This document shows positions 42,057-49,027 of a DNA stretch of 54,343 nucleotides, in pieces. Within the stretch, counting starts at the first letter, position 1; every line of letters begins with the position of its first letter. The stretch is from the NCBI GenBank assembly GCA_009726095.1, contig WLMZ01000010.1, forward strand, positions 1 through 54,343, written 5' to 3'. Position numbers and translations under genes: made by a program. Source of the stretch: Actinomycetota bacterium. Lineage in GTDB: Bacteria; Actinomycetota; Acidimicrobiia; Acidimicrobiales; Ilumatobacteraceae. A model generated the notes under the pieces. That model had not been told where the DNA came from. It saw only the letters and a program-made list of their open reading frames with translations, and did no database searches.

Positions 42057-42922
42057 GCGGATTCGCAGCTGACGTCGGCAATGCCTCGGCAGGTCCGGTC
42101 ACCATTGCCGGTACATCCAGTCGCGGCGGCGCCGTCGACGGCGTGCGTGCGGTGGTGGCGCCCGAGGGGATCGAGTGGATCCAGGCCGATGAAATGACCG
42201 TCTCGTGTGGTGCTGCCACCAAGGTGGTCGATCTCGATGCCGCTCTCGGCGAGGTGGGCCAACGCATCGCCCTTCCGCTGTCAGGAACGGTCGGGGGCGC
42301 TCTGGCCGTAGGGCACAGCGATGTGCGCAGGCTCGGGTACGGGCCCGTGCGCGACGTGTTGCTGCAGGCCAACTACGTGTCCGCTGCCGGTGATGTCGTG
42401 AAAGCCGGTGGTCCGACAGTGAAAAACGTGTCGGGTTTCGATCTGTGTCGACTGCTGGTCGGTTCCGCGGGAACGCTGGGGTTCCTCGGTGCCGTCATCC
42501 TGCGCACCCGTCCGCTGCCACAGGTGTCGCAATGGTTCAGCACCGCTACCGACCCCTGGGCCACGTTTGCCGTGTTGTACCGTCCCGTCAGCGTGCTCTG
42601 GGACGGCACCACTACGTGGGCCCTGCTCGAGGGACACGCCGATGATGTCCGCGAACAGGCAGTCCTGGCCTCGCTCACCGAGGCCGAGGGGCCGCCGCCG
42701 TTGCCCACAACGGGCCGTTGGTCGCTGCCCCCTGCGGGTCTGACAGCATTGGCAGCAACGACCGGCTTCGTCGCCGAAATCGGGGTCGGTGTGGTGCACC
42801 ACACTCAACCCGCTCCCCAACGATCGCTGTCTGCGCCACTGGTGGCGCTGCACCAGCGTTTGAAGACCGAGTTCGATCCGTTTGGTCGGCTCAACCCGGG
42901 GGTCGACCTGCTCGACGGCTGA
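42047..42922 (+). CDS. glcE: Glycolate oxidase subunit GlcE (FAD-binding)
   Basis: 291 residues from ATG 42047, overlapping the glcD end by 10 bases. FAD-binding fold as in GlcD but shorter: TVSCGAATKVVDLDAALGEVGQRIALPLSGTVGGALAVGHSDVRRLGYGPVRDVLLQANYVSAAGDVVKAGGPTVKNVSGFDLCRLLVGSAGTLGFL is diagnostic for GlcE. It lacks the long C-terminal substrate domain of GlcD. The C-terminal FDPFGRLNPGVDL is also typical. glcF, normally next, lies 2.5 kb further on. Confidence 0.92.
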   Translation: MDLSGFAADVGNASAGPVTIAGTSSRGGAVDGVRAVVAPEGIEWIQADEMTVSCGAATKVVDLDAALGEVGQRIALPLSGTVGGALAVGHSDVRRLGYGPVRDVLLQANYVSAAGDVVKAGGPTVKNVSGFDLCRLLVGSAGTLGFLGAVILRTRPLPQVSQWFSTATDPWATFAVLYRPVSVLWDGTTTWALLEGHADDVREQAVLASLTEAEGPPPLPTTGRWSLPPAGLTALAATTGFVAEIGVGVVHHTQPAPQRSLSAPLVALHQRLKTEFDPFGRLNPGVDLLDG

Positions 42923-42959
42923 TTCGGCGCCGCCCTCGCCGATCTGGCCGTCAGTGTGA

Positions 42960-42971
42960 GCCCTGCAGGGC
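42960..42971. other. 12-bp perfect palindrome between convergent genes
   Basis: GCCCTGCAGGGC in the 95-bp gap between the glcE stop and the convergent aldehyde dehydrogenase stop. As a hairpin it would have a 4-bp stem around TGCA, so terminator function is weakly supported. Confidence 0.3.
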
Positions 42972-43017
42972 ACGGATCTACTGTCAGTTCGGGGTGGACC
43001 GTACCGGGCCAGACCGC

Positions 43018-44409
43018 TCACATGAAGCGGCGGACCAGCTTGTATTTCCAACCCTTGTAGGGCGGGTAGAGGATGGAAGGGTCAGGCTTGGTGGGCTTGC
43101 GCAGCACCGACTTGCGGTGCGTGAACGTGTCGAACCCGGCCTTGGCGTGGTACGAACCCATGCCGCTGCCCCCCACGCCGCCAAAAGGCAGTTCGGTGAC
43201 ACCGACGTGCAGCACGGTGTGGTTCACCAACACGCCACCGGACGTGGTGCGCGAGAGCACACGGTCGATGACGGCGTCGCTGCCGCTGAAGACGTACAGC
43301 GCCAACGGCTTGTCGCCGTCGTTGACCGTGCGGATGGCTGCATCGACATCGGCAACGGCGATGATCGGCAGGATGGGCCCGAAGATCTCGGCCTGCATCA
43401 CGGCGGCATCGGGCTTCACGCCGGCGAGCACGGTGGGCGGCAGATACCGGTTCGCGCGGTCGCCGTGGCCGCCACACACGGTTGCGTCGAACCCGCCGGC
43501 GTCGAGCAGTGCAGTGAGGCGATCCCAATGGCGCTCGTTGACGATACGCGCATAGTCGGCCGAGTGCTTCGGGTCGTCGCCATAGAAATCGTGCACTGCG
43601 CGTAGCAGAGCGCTCGTGAACTTGTCCTCGACCGAGGCATCGACGAGCACGTAGTCGGGGGCGACACACGTCTGCCCGGCGTTGAGGAACTTGCCCCAGG
43701 CAATGCGCCTCGCCGCAACTTCGAGATCGGCATCGGCGGCGACGATCGCAGGGCTCTTGCCTCCCAGTTCGAGTGTGACCGGAGTGAGGTGTTTGGCTGC
43801 TGCGGCCATGACGACGCGACCGACCGTGCCGTTGCCGGTGTAGAAGATGTGGTCGAACTTCTCCTGCAACAGTGCTGTGGTCTCCTCGACACCGCCGGTG
43901 ACGACCTGGACAATGCGTTCGTCGAGATAATGGGGAATGTACTGGGCCATCACCGCGGCCGTGGCGGGCGCCACCTCTGATGGCTTCAGCACGACGGTGT
44001 TGCCTGCCGCCAGCGCCGGAACCAGCGGGGCCAGCAGCAACTGCATCGGATAGTTCCACGGGGCGATGATCAGCACCACGCCGAGCGGCTCAGGCACGAT
44101 CTTGGCCGAGCCGGGCTTGAAGGTGAGCGCCACCTTGACCCGCTCGGGAGCACACCACTTGTCGAGGTTCTTCAGCGCATGGTCGATCTCGCTCAGCGCT
44201 ACTCCGATCTCAGCCGCGTACGCCTCCATCGGCGGCTTGCGAAGGTCGGTCGCGAGAGCGTCCAGGATCGGGCCTTCCTGTTCGACCAACATGCGGCGCA
44301 ACTGTTGAAGTTGCGTGCGCCGAGCCTCGAGATCGCGGATCAGGCCGGCGTCGTACGATTCACGTAGCGCAGCGACGAGGGAGGGTATGCGAGCAACGGT
44401 GTCAGCCAT
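43018..44409 (-). CDS. Aldehyde dehydrogenase (class 3-like)
   Basis: 463 residues from ATG 44409, placed by a -10 box 6 nt upstream. NAD(P)-dependent aldehyde oxidation. IIAPWNYPMQLLLAPLVPALAAGNTVVLKPSEVAP (cofactor), FYTGNGTVGRVVMAAAAKHLTPVTLELGGKSPAIV with the general-base Glu, the nucleophile Cys in FLNAGQTCVAPDY, and EIFGPILPI. The C-terminal LPFGGVGGSGMGSYHAKAGFDTFTHRKSVL and the length match fatty or aromatic aldehyde dehydrogenases of class 3. It sits on the minus strand between glcE and glcF; its substrate may be unrelated to glycolate. Confidence 0.92.
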   Translation of the reverse strand: MADTVARIPSLVAALRESYDAGLIRDLEARRTQLQQLRRMLVEQEGPILDALATDLRKPPMEAYAAEIGVALSEIDHALKNLDKWCAPERVKVALTFKPGSAKIVPEPLGVVLIIAPWNYPMQLLLAPLVPALAAGNTVVLKPSEVAPATAAVMAQYIPHYLDERIVQVVTGGVEETTALLQEKFDHIFYTGNGTVGRVVMAAAAKHLTPVTLELGGKSPAIVAADADLEVAARRIAWGKFLNAGQTCVAPDYVLVDASVEDKFTSALLRAVHDFYGDDPKHSADYARIVNERHWDRLTALLDAGGFDATVCGGHGDRANRYLPPTVLAGVKPDAAVMQAEIFGPILPIIAVADVDAAIRTVNDGDKPLALYVFSGSDAVIDRVLSRTTSGGVLVNHTVLHVGVTELPFGGVGGSGMGSYHAKAGFDTFTHRKSVLRKPTKPDPSILYPPYKGWKYKLVRRFM

Positions 44410-44415
44410 GCCCAC

Positions 44416-44421
44416 AGGCTA
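44416..44421 (-). promoter_or_regulatory. -10 box, leaderless promoter of the aldehyde dehydrogenase
   Basis: TAGCCT on the minus strand, 6 nt before ATG 44409; it lies in the 23-bp gap after the Nei/Fpg stop. Confidence 0.55.
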
Positions 44422-44432
44422 CGCAACGGTGA

Positions 44433-45230
44433 TCAACGAGGCTGACACGTGGGACAGAAGTAGCAGGGACGACCACCCAACTCGACGGTCTGAATCGGGG
44501 TGCCGCAGCGCAGGCACCGATCGCGGTGATACACGTAGGTGGCCTCGCCCCTGCGGAACCTCCCGCTGCGCGGCATGTCCAGTTCGCTGCGATCGACGGT
44601 GATGATGCGATTGTCCTTCACCCCTTGGCGCAACATGCCGACCACAGCCGCCCACAGGGCGTGCACTTCGTCGTCGCACAGGGCCGACCCGGGCCGCGAT
44701 GGATGAATCCCGGTCACGAACAGGGCCTCGGCGCGATACACGTTGCCCACGCCGCACAGCACCTTCTGGTCCAGCAGAATCGCGCCGATCGCCTGCTTCG
44801 AACGCTGTATGCCGCCGACGGCGACATCGACTCGCGCCTTTGGGTCCAGCGGGTCAGGGCCGAGCCGCGCCAGTATCCGGGCGCGGTCGGCAGCGGTGCC
44901 GATGGTGCAGTCAGTCGGCCCGGCCAGGTCGATCGTGGCGACGGGTGATTGCAGCCGCATGCGCACCAGACCGACAGGATCGGGGGCTTCGGGCCCCTTC
45001 GCCACACGAAACTTACCGAACAGGCCCAGGTGCACGTGGCCGATGTCGCCGTTGTCCCAAACATAGAAAAGGTGTTTACCGACGGCCTCCAATTTGGTCA
45101 GCACACAACCGTTCAGGTGCTTGGCCTCGTCCGAGAAGCGGCCCTGCGGCGACGACACCCGCAGGGCATGTCCCAGCAGCAGCCGACCATGGTCTTGTGC
45201 GATTCGGTGGACCGTGTGGCCTTCGGGCAT
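44433..45230 (-). CDS. nei: DNA glycosylase/AP lyase, Nei/Fpg family
   Basis: 265 residues from ATG 45230, fixed by the catalytic N-terminus M-P2-E3-GHTVHR. Excises oxidised bases by a Schiff base on Pro2. N-terminal beta-sandwich with KLEAVGKHLFYVWDNGDIGHVHLGLFGKF, the helix-two-turn-helix region QKVLCGVGNVYRAEALF, and a C-terminal zinc finger CLRCGTPIQTVELGGRPCYFCPTC. The His after GHTV suggests the actinobacterial Nei (endonuclease VIII) branch rather than MutM (moderate certainty). Upstream of the aldehyde dehydrogenase gene with a 23-bp gap. Confidence 0.92.
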   Translation of the reverse strand: MPEGHTVHRIAQDHGRLLLGHALRVSSPQGRFSDEAKHLNGCVLTKLEAVGKHLFYVWDNGDIGHVHLGLFGKFRVAKGPEAPDPVGLVRMRLQSPVATIDLAGPTDCTIGTAADRARILARLGPDPLDPKARVDVAVGGIQRSKQAIGAILLDQKVLCGVGNVYRAEALFVTGIHPSRPGSALCDDEVHALWAAVVGMLRQGVKDNRIITVDRSELDMPRSGRFRRGEATYVYHRDRCLRCGTPIQTVELGGRPCYFCPTCQPR

Positions 45231-45399
45231 GGGCGTCTCTCTCGGCTGGTGGCGGATGCAGTGCACTGGCACCACCGAAGCTATCGGTACCCACTGTCCA
45301 CTCTGGCCCCATGGATGCCGAGCACGCAGCCGTGATGCGCCGAGAAATGACGATGCCATGCAGAGGCAAGGCCGCAACAACCACTACGGTGACCGCGTC
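45231..45399. other. Divergent gap nei / glcF
   Basis: 169 bp between the divergent nei and glcF starts. It holds the candidate glcF -10 (45385-45390) and, on the minus strand, a possible TAGCTT near 45275 for nei. No gene recognised. Confidence 0.4.
45385..45390 (+). promoter_or_regulatory. -10 box upstream of glcF
   Basis: TACGGT, 9 nt before ATG 45400. It indicates that glcF has its own promoter and is no longer in one operon with glcDE. Confidence 0.45.
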
Positions 45400-46560
45400 A
45401 TGAAACTACAGCTCAACGATGCCGAGTTGGCCAGCTGTGTGGGCTGCGGTCTGTGCTTGCCGCATTGCCCCACCTACCGTGTTACGGGCGAGGAGGGGTG
45501 GTCACCCCGGGGCCGCATCGCCGCCATGCGTACGGTTGCATGGGAGGGCGCTCCGGTCGATGACACCTTCATCGGCTTCATGGAGACCTGCGTGCAGTGC
45601 CGCGGATGCGAACCAGCGTGCCCCTCGGGTGTGCCGTACGGTCGCCTTATCGAGAGCACCCGCCAGTCGTTGGCAGAGGCGAAGCGCAGCACGCCACGTT
45701 TGCAGCGGCTCGGTATGCGGGTGCTCGGCCATCATCGGTTGCTACTCGTTGGGTCCACTCTGTTGGCAGTGGCCCAACGGCTACGACTGGTGCCCAAACG
45801 GATCGGTCTGACACGACTTCCGTTGCGTCGGGGCGCGCCGGTGAAAGCAACGGGTGCCGATGTGTTCGTCTTCACCGGATGCGTCATGGACGCATGGCAG
45901 CGGAACACGCATCGCGCCACGCAACGGGTGATTGAGTCCACGGGTGCCACCTGTGCCGTGGCGGCCAGGGGAGGGGAGTGCTGCGGCGCCCTGCACACCC
46001 ATGCCGGCCTGACGACGCAGGCACAACGCCTGGCGGCCCGCACCATCGCGAGCATGCCCGGTGACGCCGCGATCCTCGTCAACTCGGCCGGCTGCGGCGC
46101 AGCGATGAAGGACTACGGCCACCTCTTGGGTACCGACGACGCTCGGCGATTCTCGGCTCGCGTGCTCGATGTACACGAATGGCTCGCCGACCGGATCGAC
46201 TCCCTCCCGACCCCCGATCCGACCCGGCTACGTCCATCGATCATCGTGCAGGACCCCTGCCATCTCCGTCACGTGCAAAAGGCTCACCTGCCGGTGCGCG
46301 TGGTACTCAACCGATACGCCGATGTGGTCGAGCTCGATGACGAGGGGTTGTGCTGCGGAGCCGGTGGGGCCTATTCGGCGCTGCAACCCGAACTGGCCGG
46401 CGAGATCCGCGATCGCAAGCTTGGCTCCATTCGACGCGCCATCGAGGCCAGCACGGCGACCGTTGTCGCCAGCGCCAATCCCGGGTGCTCGATGCATCTT
46501 GCCGCTGGCGGAGCCACGGTCCTGCACCCGCTCGACATCGTGAACGAACTCATGCCGTGA
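45400..46560 (+). CDS. glcF: Glycolate oxidase iron-sulfur subunit GlcF
   Basis: 386 residues from ATG 45400. Two [4Fe-4S] ferredoxin motifs: C13VGC16GLC19LPHC23P and C64VQC67RGC70EPAC74P. Two CCG domains follow: GECCGALHTHAG with AGCGAAMKDYG, and VQDPCHLRHVQK with GLCCGAGGAYS and ANPGCSMHL. It takes electrons from GlcDE to the quinone pool. Complete, though separated from glcE by the oppositely oriented aldehyde dehydrogenase and nei genes. Its TGA overlaps the GTG of a small ORF. Confidence 0.94.
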   Translation: MKLQLNDAELASCVGCGLCLPHCPTYRVTGEEGWSPRGRIAAMRTVAWEGAPVDDTFIGFMETCVQCRGCEPACPSGVPYGRLIESTRQSLAEAKRSTPRLQRLGMRVLGHHRLLLVGSTLLAVAQRLRLVPKRIGLTRLPLRRGAPVKATGADVFVFTGCVMDAWQRNTHRATQRVIESTGATCAVAARGGECCGALHTHAGLTTQAQRLAARTIASMPGDAAILVNSAGCGAAMKDYGHLLGTDDARRFSARVLDVHEWLADRIDSLPTPDPTRLRPSIIVQDPCHLRHVQKAHLPVRVVLNRYADVVELDDEGLCCGAGGAYSALQPELAGEIRDRKLGSIRRAIEASTATVVASANPGCSMHLAAGGATVLHPLDIVNELMP

Positions 46561-46793
46561 GCGATCATTTCGATCGGGTCGCAGATCGGCTCGAAGCGAT
46601 CGCCGAGGAACTCGCCGACACCGCACTCACTGAGCTGAGCTCGGCCGTTCGTCGCGGCGATCAGAAGCGACCCGCCACCGAGCGCACCCTCACCCAAGCG
46701 CGCCGAGCCATCGAGAAAGCAGCGCACCTGTTGCGCGGCATTGGTGCCGACAACGACAACGACAACGACATCGACAGCGACGATCGGCCCTAG
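46557..46793 (+). CDS. Small hypothetical protein with Asn/Asp repeat tail
   Basis: 78 residues, GTG start overlapping the glcF stop (GTGA), which suggests translational coupling. Mainly helical: FDRVADRLEAIAEELADTALTELSSAVRRGD, then TERTLTQARRAIEKAAHLLRGI. It ends in a low-complexity DNDNDND tail made by a GACAAC hexanucleotide repeat. No named family recognised. The stop codon overlaps that of the convergent LOG gene. Confidence 0.6.
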   Translation: MSDHFDRVADRLEAIAEELADTALTELSSAVRRGDQKRPATERTLTQARRAIEKAAHLLRGIGADNDNDNDIDSDDRP

Positions 46794-47815
46794 CCAACGA
46801 ATGTGTTGAGCATGTCGATCATGCGTCGAAGATCGCCAAACCCATGCTTGGCGAAGACGAACGCCACTCGAGGAAGATCGACAGCATCTGCCTCCTTCAC
46901 CTCGATGGCAAGAGGTGGCGTACGCGTGATCGAGCCCTTCGTGCACAGGTAGCCGAACGCGGCGTTCAACCCATCGAGCTGTTCGTCGGTGGGCGATTGC
47001 TTCATTCGCAGCACGAGGAGATCGCCCACGTAGCGCATGCTGTCGTAGTTGGCGTAGAACCGGTTGATTTCGTGGGCGGCGGTCTCGCAGCTCTCGGTGA
47101 TCAGGTACAGGCTGGTATCCGCCGGTGCCACCAGACCGCGAGCCACCAACATCGTGTCGATCAACTCGGCCACACCCTCCCAGTACGGATCTCCGGGGGT
47201 GTCGAGAAACACGATGGGCACCGGCACCCCTTTGCCCGTCTGGGTGAGGGTGAGCAGTTCGAACATCTCGTCGAGCGTGCCGAACCCGCCGGGTAGGCAC
47301 ACGAAGGCCCGGCTCTCCTTGATGAGCATGAGCTTGCGGGTGAAGAAGTACTTCATGCTCACGTACTTGGAGTCCCCGGCAATGATCGGGTTGGCGCTCT
47401 GCTCGAAGGGCAGGCGGATGGACACGCCAATGCTCATCTCGCGTCCGGCACCCTCCATGGCTGCCTGCATGATGCCCGGCCCGGCGCCGGTGACGACCAT
47501 CCATCCGTGTGAGGCAAGTTGCCCGGCCACGCGGCGCGCCTGCAGATAGAGCGGATCGTCTTGAGCGGTGCGAGCGGAGCCGAAGATCGTCACCTTTGGG
47601 CGACCGCGATACGGAGCGAACATGCCATAGGCATCGCGCATCTCGTAGACCGCCGACGCCGCGATCTTGAGGTCGAGCGTGGCTGGATGGTCGGCGATCA
47701 GGCCAGCGGCCGAGGAGATCAACTCCTCGGCCAGTCGACGATCGTGTTGAGGCGCCAGCACATCGATCAGGTGCTGGACGGCAGCGCTCACTTCGGGGGA
47801 CAGCTCGGGAGTCAC
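46790..47815 (-). CDS. LOG family protein (TIGR00730-like), long form
   Basis: 341 residues, GTG start after a -10 box. Rossmann-like core: RPKVTIFGSARTAQDDPLY, GWMVVTGAGPGIMQAAMEGAGRE, and the nucleotide-binding motif PGGFGTLDEMFELLTLTQTGK. The core is flanked by an N-terminal helical extension of about 75 residues and a C-terminal extension of about 90, so it is longer than the roughly 190-residue cytokinin-activating LOG enzymes and closer in size to PpnN-like nucleosidases. Predicted to hydrolyse a nucleoside 5'-monophosphate at the N-glycosidic bond. It is downstream of the tal gene on the same strand but has its own promoter. Confidence 0.88.
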   Translation of the reverse strand: MTPELSPEVSAAVQHLIDVLAPQHDRRLAEELISSAAGLIADHPATLDLKIAASAVYEMRDAYGMFAPYRGRPKVTIFGSARTAQDDPLYLQARRVAGQLASHGWMVVTGAGPGIMQAAMEGAGREMSIGVSIRLPFEQSANPIIAGDSKYVSMKYFFTRKLMLIKESRAFVCLPGGFGTLDEMFELLTLTQTGKGVPVPIVFLDTPGDPYWEGVAELIDTMLVARGLVAPADTSLYLITESCETAAHEINRFYANYDSMRYVGDLLVLRMKQSPTDEQLDGLNAAFGYLCTKGSITRTPPLAIEVKEADAVDLPRVAFVFAKHGFGDLRRMIDMLNTFVG

Positions 47816-47821
47816 CTGCGC

Positions 47822-47827
47822 ACTGTA
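47822..47827 (-). promoter_or_regulatory. -10 box, leaderless promoter of the LOG gene
   Basis: TACAGT on the minus strand, 6 nt before GTG 47815. Confidence 0.55.
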
Positions 47828-47871
47828 CGCCGCAGCTCACGAGCCTCGGCCCACTTCATGTTGTCGACGAC

Positions 47872-47892
47872 CACGAGCACGAGCACGAGCAC
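47872..47892. repeat. 6-bp tandem repeat (CACGAG)
   Basis: Three copies of CACGAG plus CAC, in the 93-bp gap between tal and the LOG gene. Short, possibly chance, but in keeping with the other minisatellites of this window. Confidence 0.6.
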
Positions 47893-47908
47893 CCGCGCCA
47901 GCGCCGGC

Positions 47909-49018
47909 TTACGAGCGGAGTGCGCCGGCCTTGGCCTCGAGCGCTTCGAGCAGCTCGTTGAAGCTCAGCTGGAACGAGGCGACGCCTTCGCGCTCGAGTT
48001 GTGCGGCCACGTCGTCGAGGTCGATGCCCGCGGTGGCGAGGTCACGCCACACCTGCTCGGCTTGTTCGACATCGGCATCGACCCGGCGGGCCAGTGTGCC
48101 GTGATCAGCAAAGGCCTCGAGCGTGGCGTCGGGCAGGGTGTTGACCGTGTGTGGCCCGATGAGCTCATCGACGTACAAGGTGTCGGGGTAGGTCGGATTC
48201 TTGGTGCTGGTCGACGCCCACAGCGGTCGTTGCATTTGGGCGCCGAGCGCTGCAAGCGCATCCCAGCGGGGGCCGCTGAAGGCCTCCTGGAAGAGTTGGT
48301 ACGCCAACTTCGCCTGGGCAACGGCGGCCTTGCCACGCAGCCCGAGGGCGTCGGGTGTGCCGATGAAATCGAGACGCTTGTCGATCTCAGAATCGACCCG
48401 GCTGATGAAGAAGCTGGCCACGCTGGCCACCTTCGACAGGTCGGTGTTGCCCGCCGCCGCGTACTGCTCGAGCCCGGCAATGTAGGACTCGACGACGCGC
48501 TCGTAACGATCGAGGCTGAAGATGAGGGTGACATTGATGCTGCGGCCCTCGGCGATCATCTGCTGGATGGCTGCGAGCCCATCGGTGGTGGCAGGGATCT
48601 TCACCATCAGGTTGTGGCGGCCGACGCGTTCATGCAGCGCGCGGGCAGCGGTCTCGGTGCCCGCGCCATCGTGGGCGAGGCCGGGGTCGACCTCGACGCT
48701 GACGTAACCGTCGAGTCCTGCCGTCGACGAATACACCGGCTCGAAGATGTCGAGGGCGCTGTTGATGTCCTGCAGCACCATCGCCCAGTAGTCGTCGATG
48801 ATCGGGTGGGCCGGGGCGGCAACGAGCGCCGAGAACTGTTCGTCGTAGTCGGGCGATCCCTGGATGGCCTTCTGGAAAATGGTCGGGTTCGAGGTGAGCC
48901 CGCGCACGCCACGATCGACCAGACCCTGCAACTGACCGGAGGTGATGTAGCTGCGCTTGAGGTTGTCGAGCCAGGGACTCTGCTGGAAATCGCTGGCGAG
49001 GTGAACGAGACGGTCCAC
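47909..49018 (-). CDS. tal: Transaldolase
   Basis: 369 residues, GTG start with AGGAGG upstream. Non-oxidative pentose phosphate enzyme. WLDNLKRSYITSGQLQGLVDRGVRGLTSNPTIFQKAI at the N-terminus, VSVEVDPGLAHD, RHNLMVKIPATTDGLAAI with the Schiff-base Lys, INVTLIFSLDRYERVVESY, ASFFISRVDSEIDKRL and WASTSTKNPTYPDTLYVDELIGPHTVNTLPDATLEAFADHG. This is the longer actinobacterial transaldolase type. Located 9 bp after tkt. Confidence 0.95.
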   Translation of the reverse strand: MDRLVHLASDFQQSPWLDNLKRSYITSGQLQGLVDRGVRGLTSNPTIFQKAIQGSPDYDEQFSALVAAPAHPIIDDYWAMVLQDINSALDIFEPVYSSTAGLDGYVSVEVDPGLAHDGAGTETAARALHERVGRHNLMVKIPATTDGLAAIQQMIAEGRSINVTLIFSLDRYERVVESYIAGLEQYAAAGNTDLSKVASVASFFISRVDSEIDKRLDFIGTPDALGLRGKAAVAQAKLAYQLFQEAFSGPRWDALAALGAQMQRPLWASTSTKNPTYPDTLYVDELIGPHTVNTLPDATLEAFADHGTLARRVDADVEQAEQVWRDLATAGIDLDDVAAQLEREGVASFQLSFNELLEALEAKAGALRS

Positions 49019-49027
49019 GTGGGCCTC

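Noticed and set aside
43018-45230. aldehyde dehydrogenase plus nei as a mobile island
   Set aside because: No transposase, integrase, flanking direct repeats or tRNA seen; both genes have ordinary actinobacterial character, so only a gene-order change is claimed.
47822-47908. Hairpin terminator between tal and the LOG gene
   Set aside because: Only the CACGAG repeat and the -10 box were found; no convincing stem was seen.
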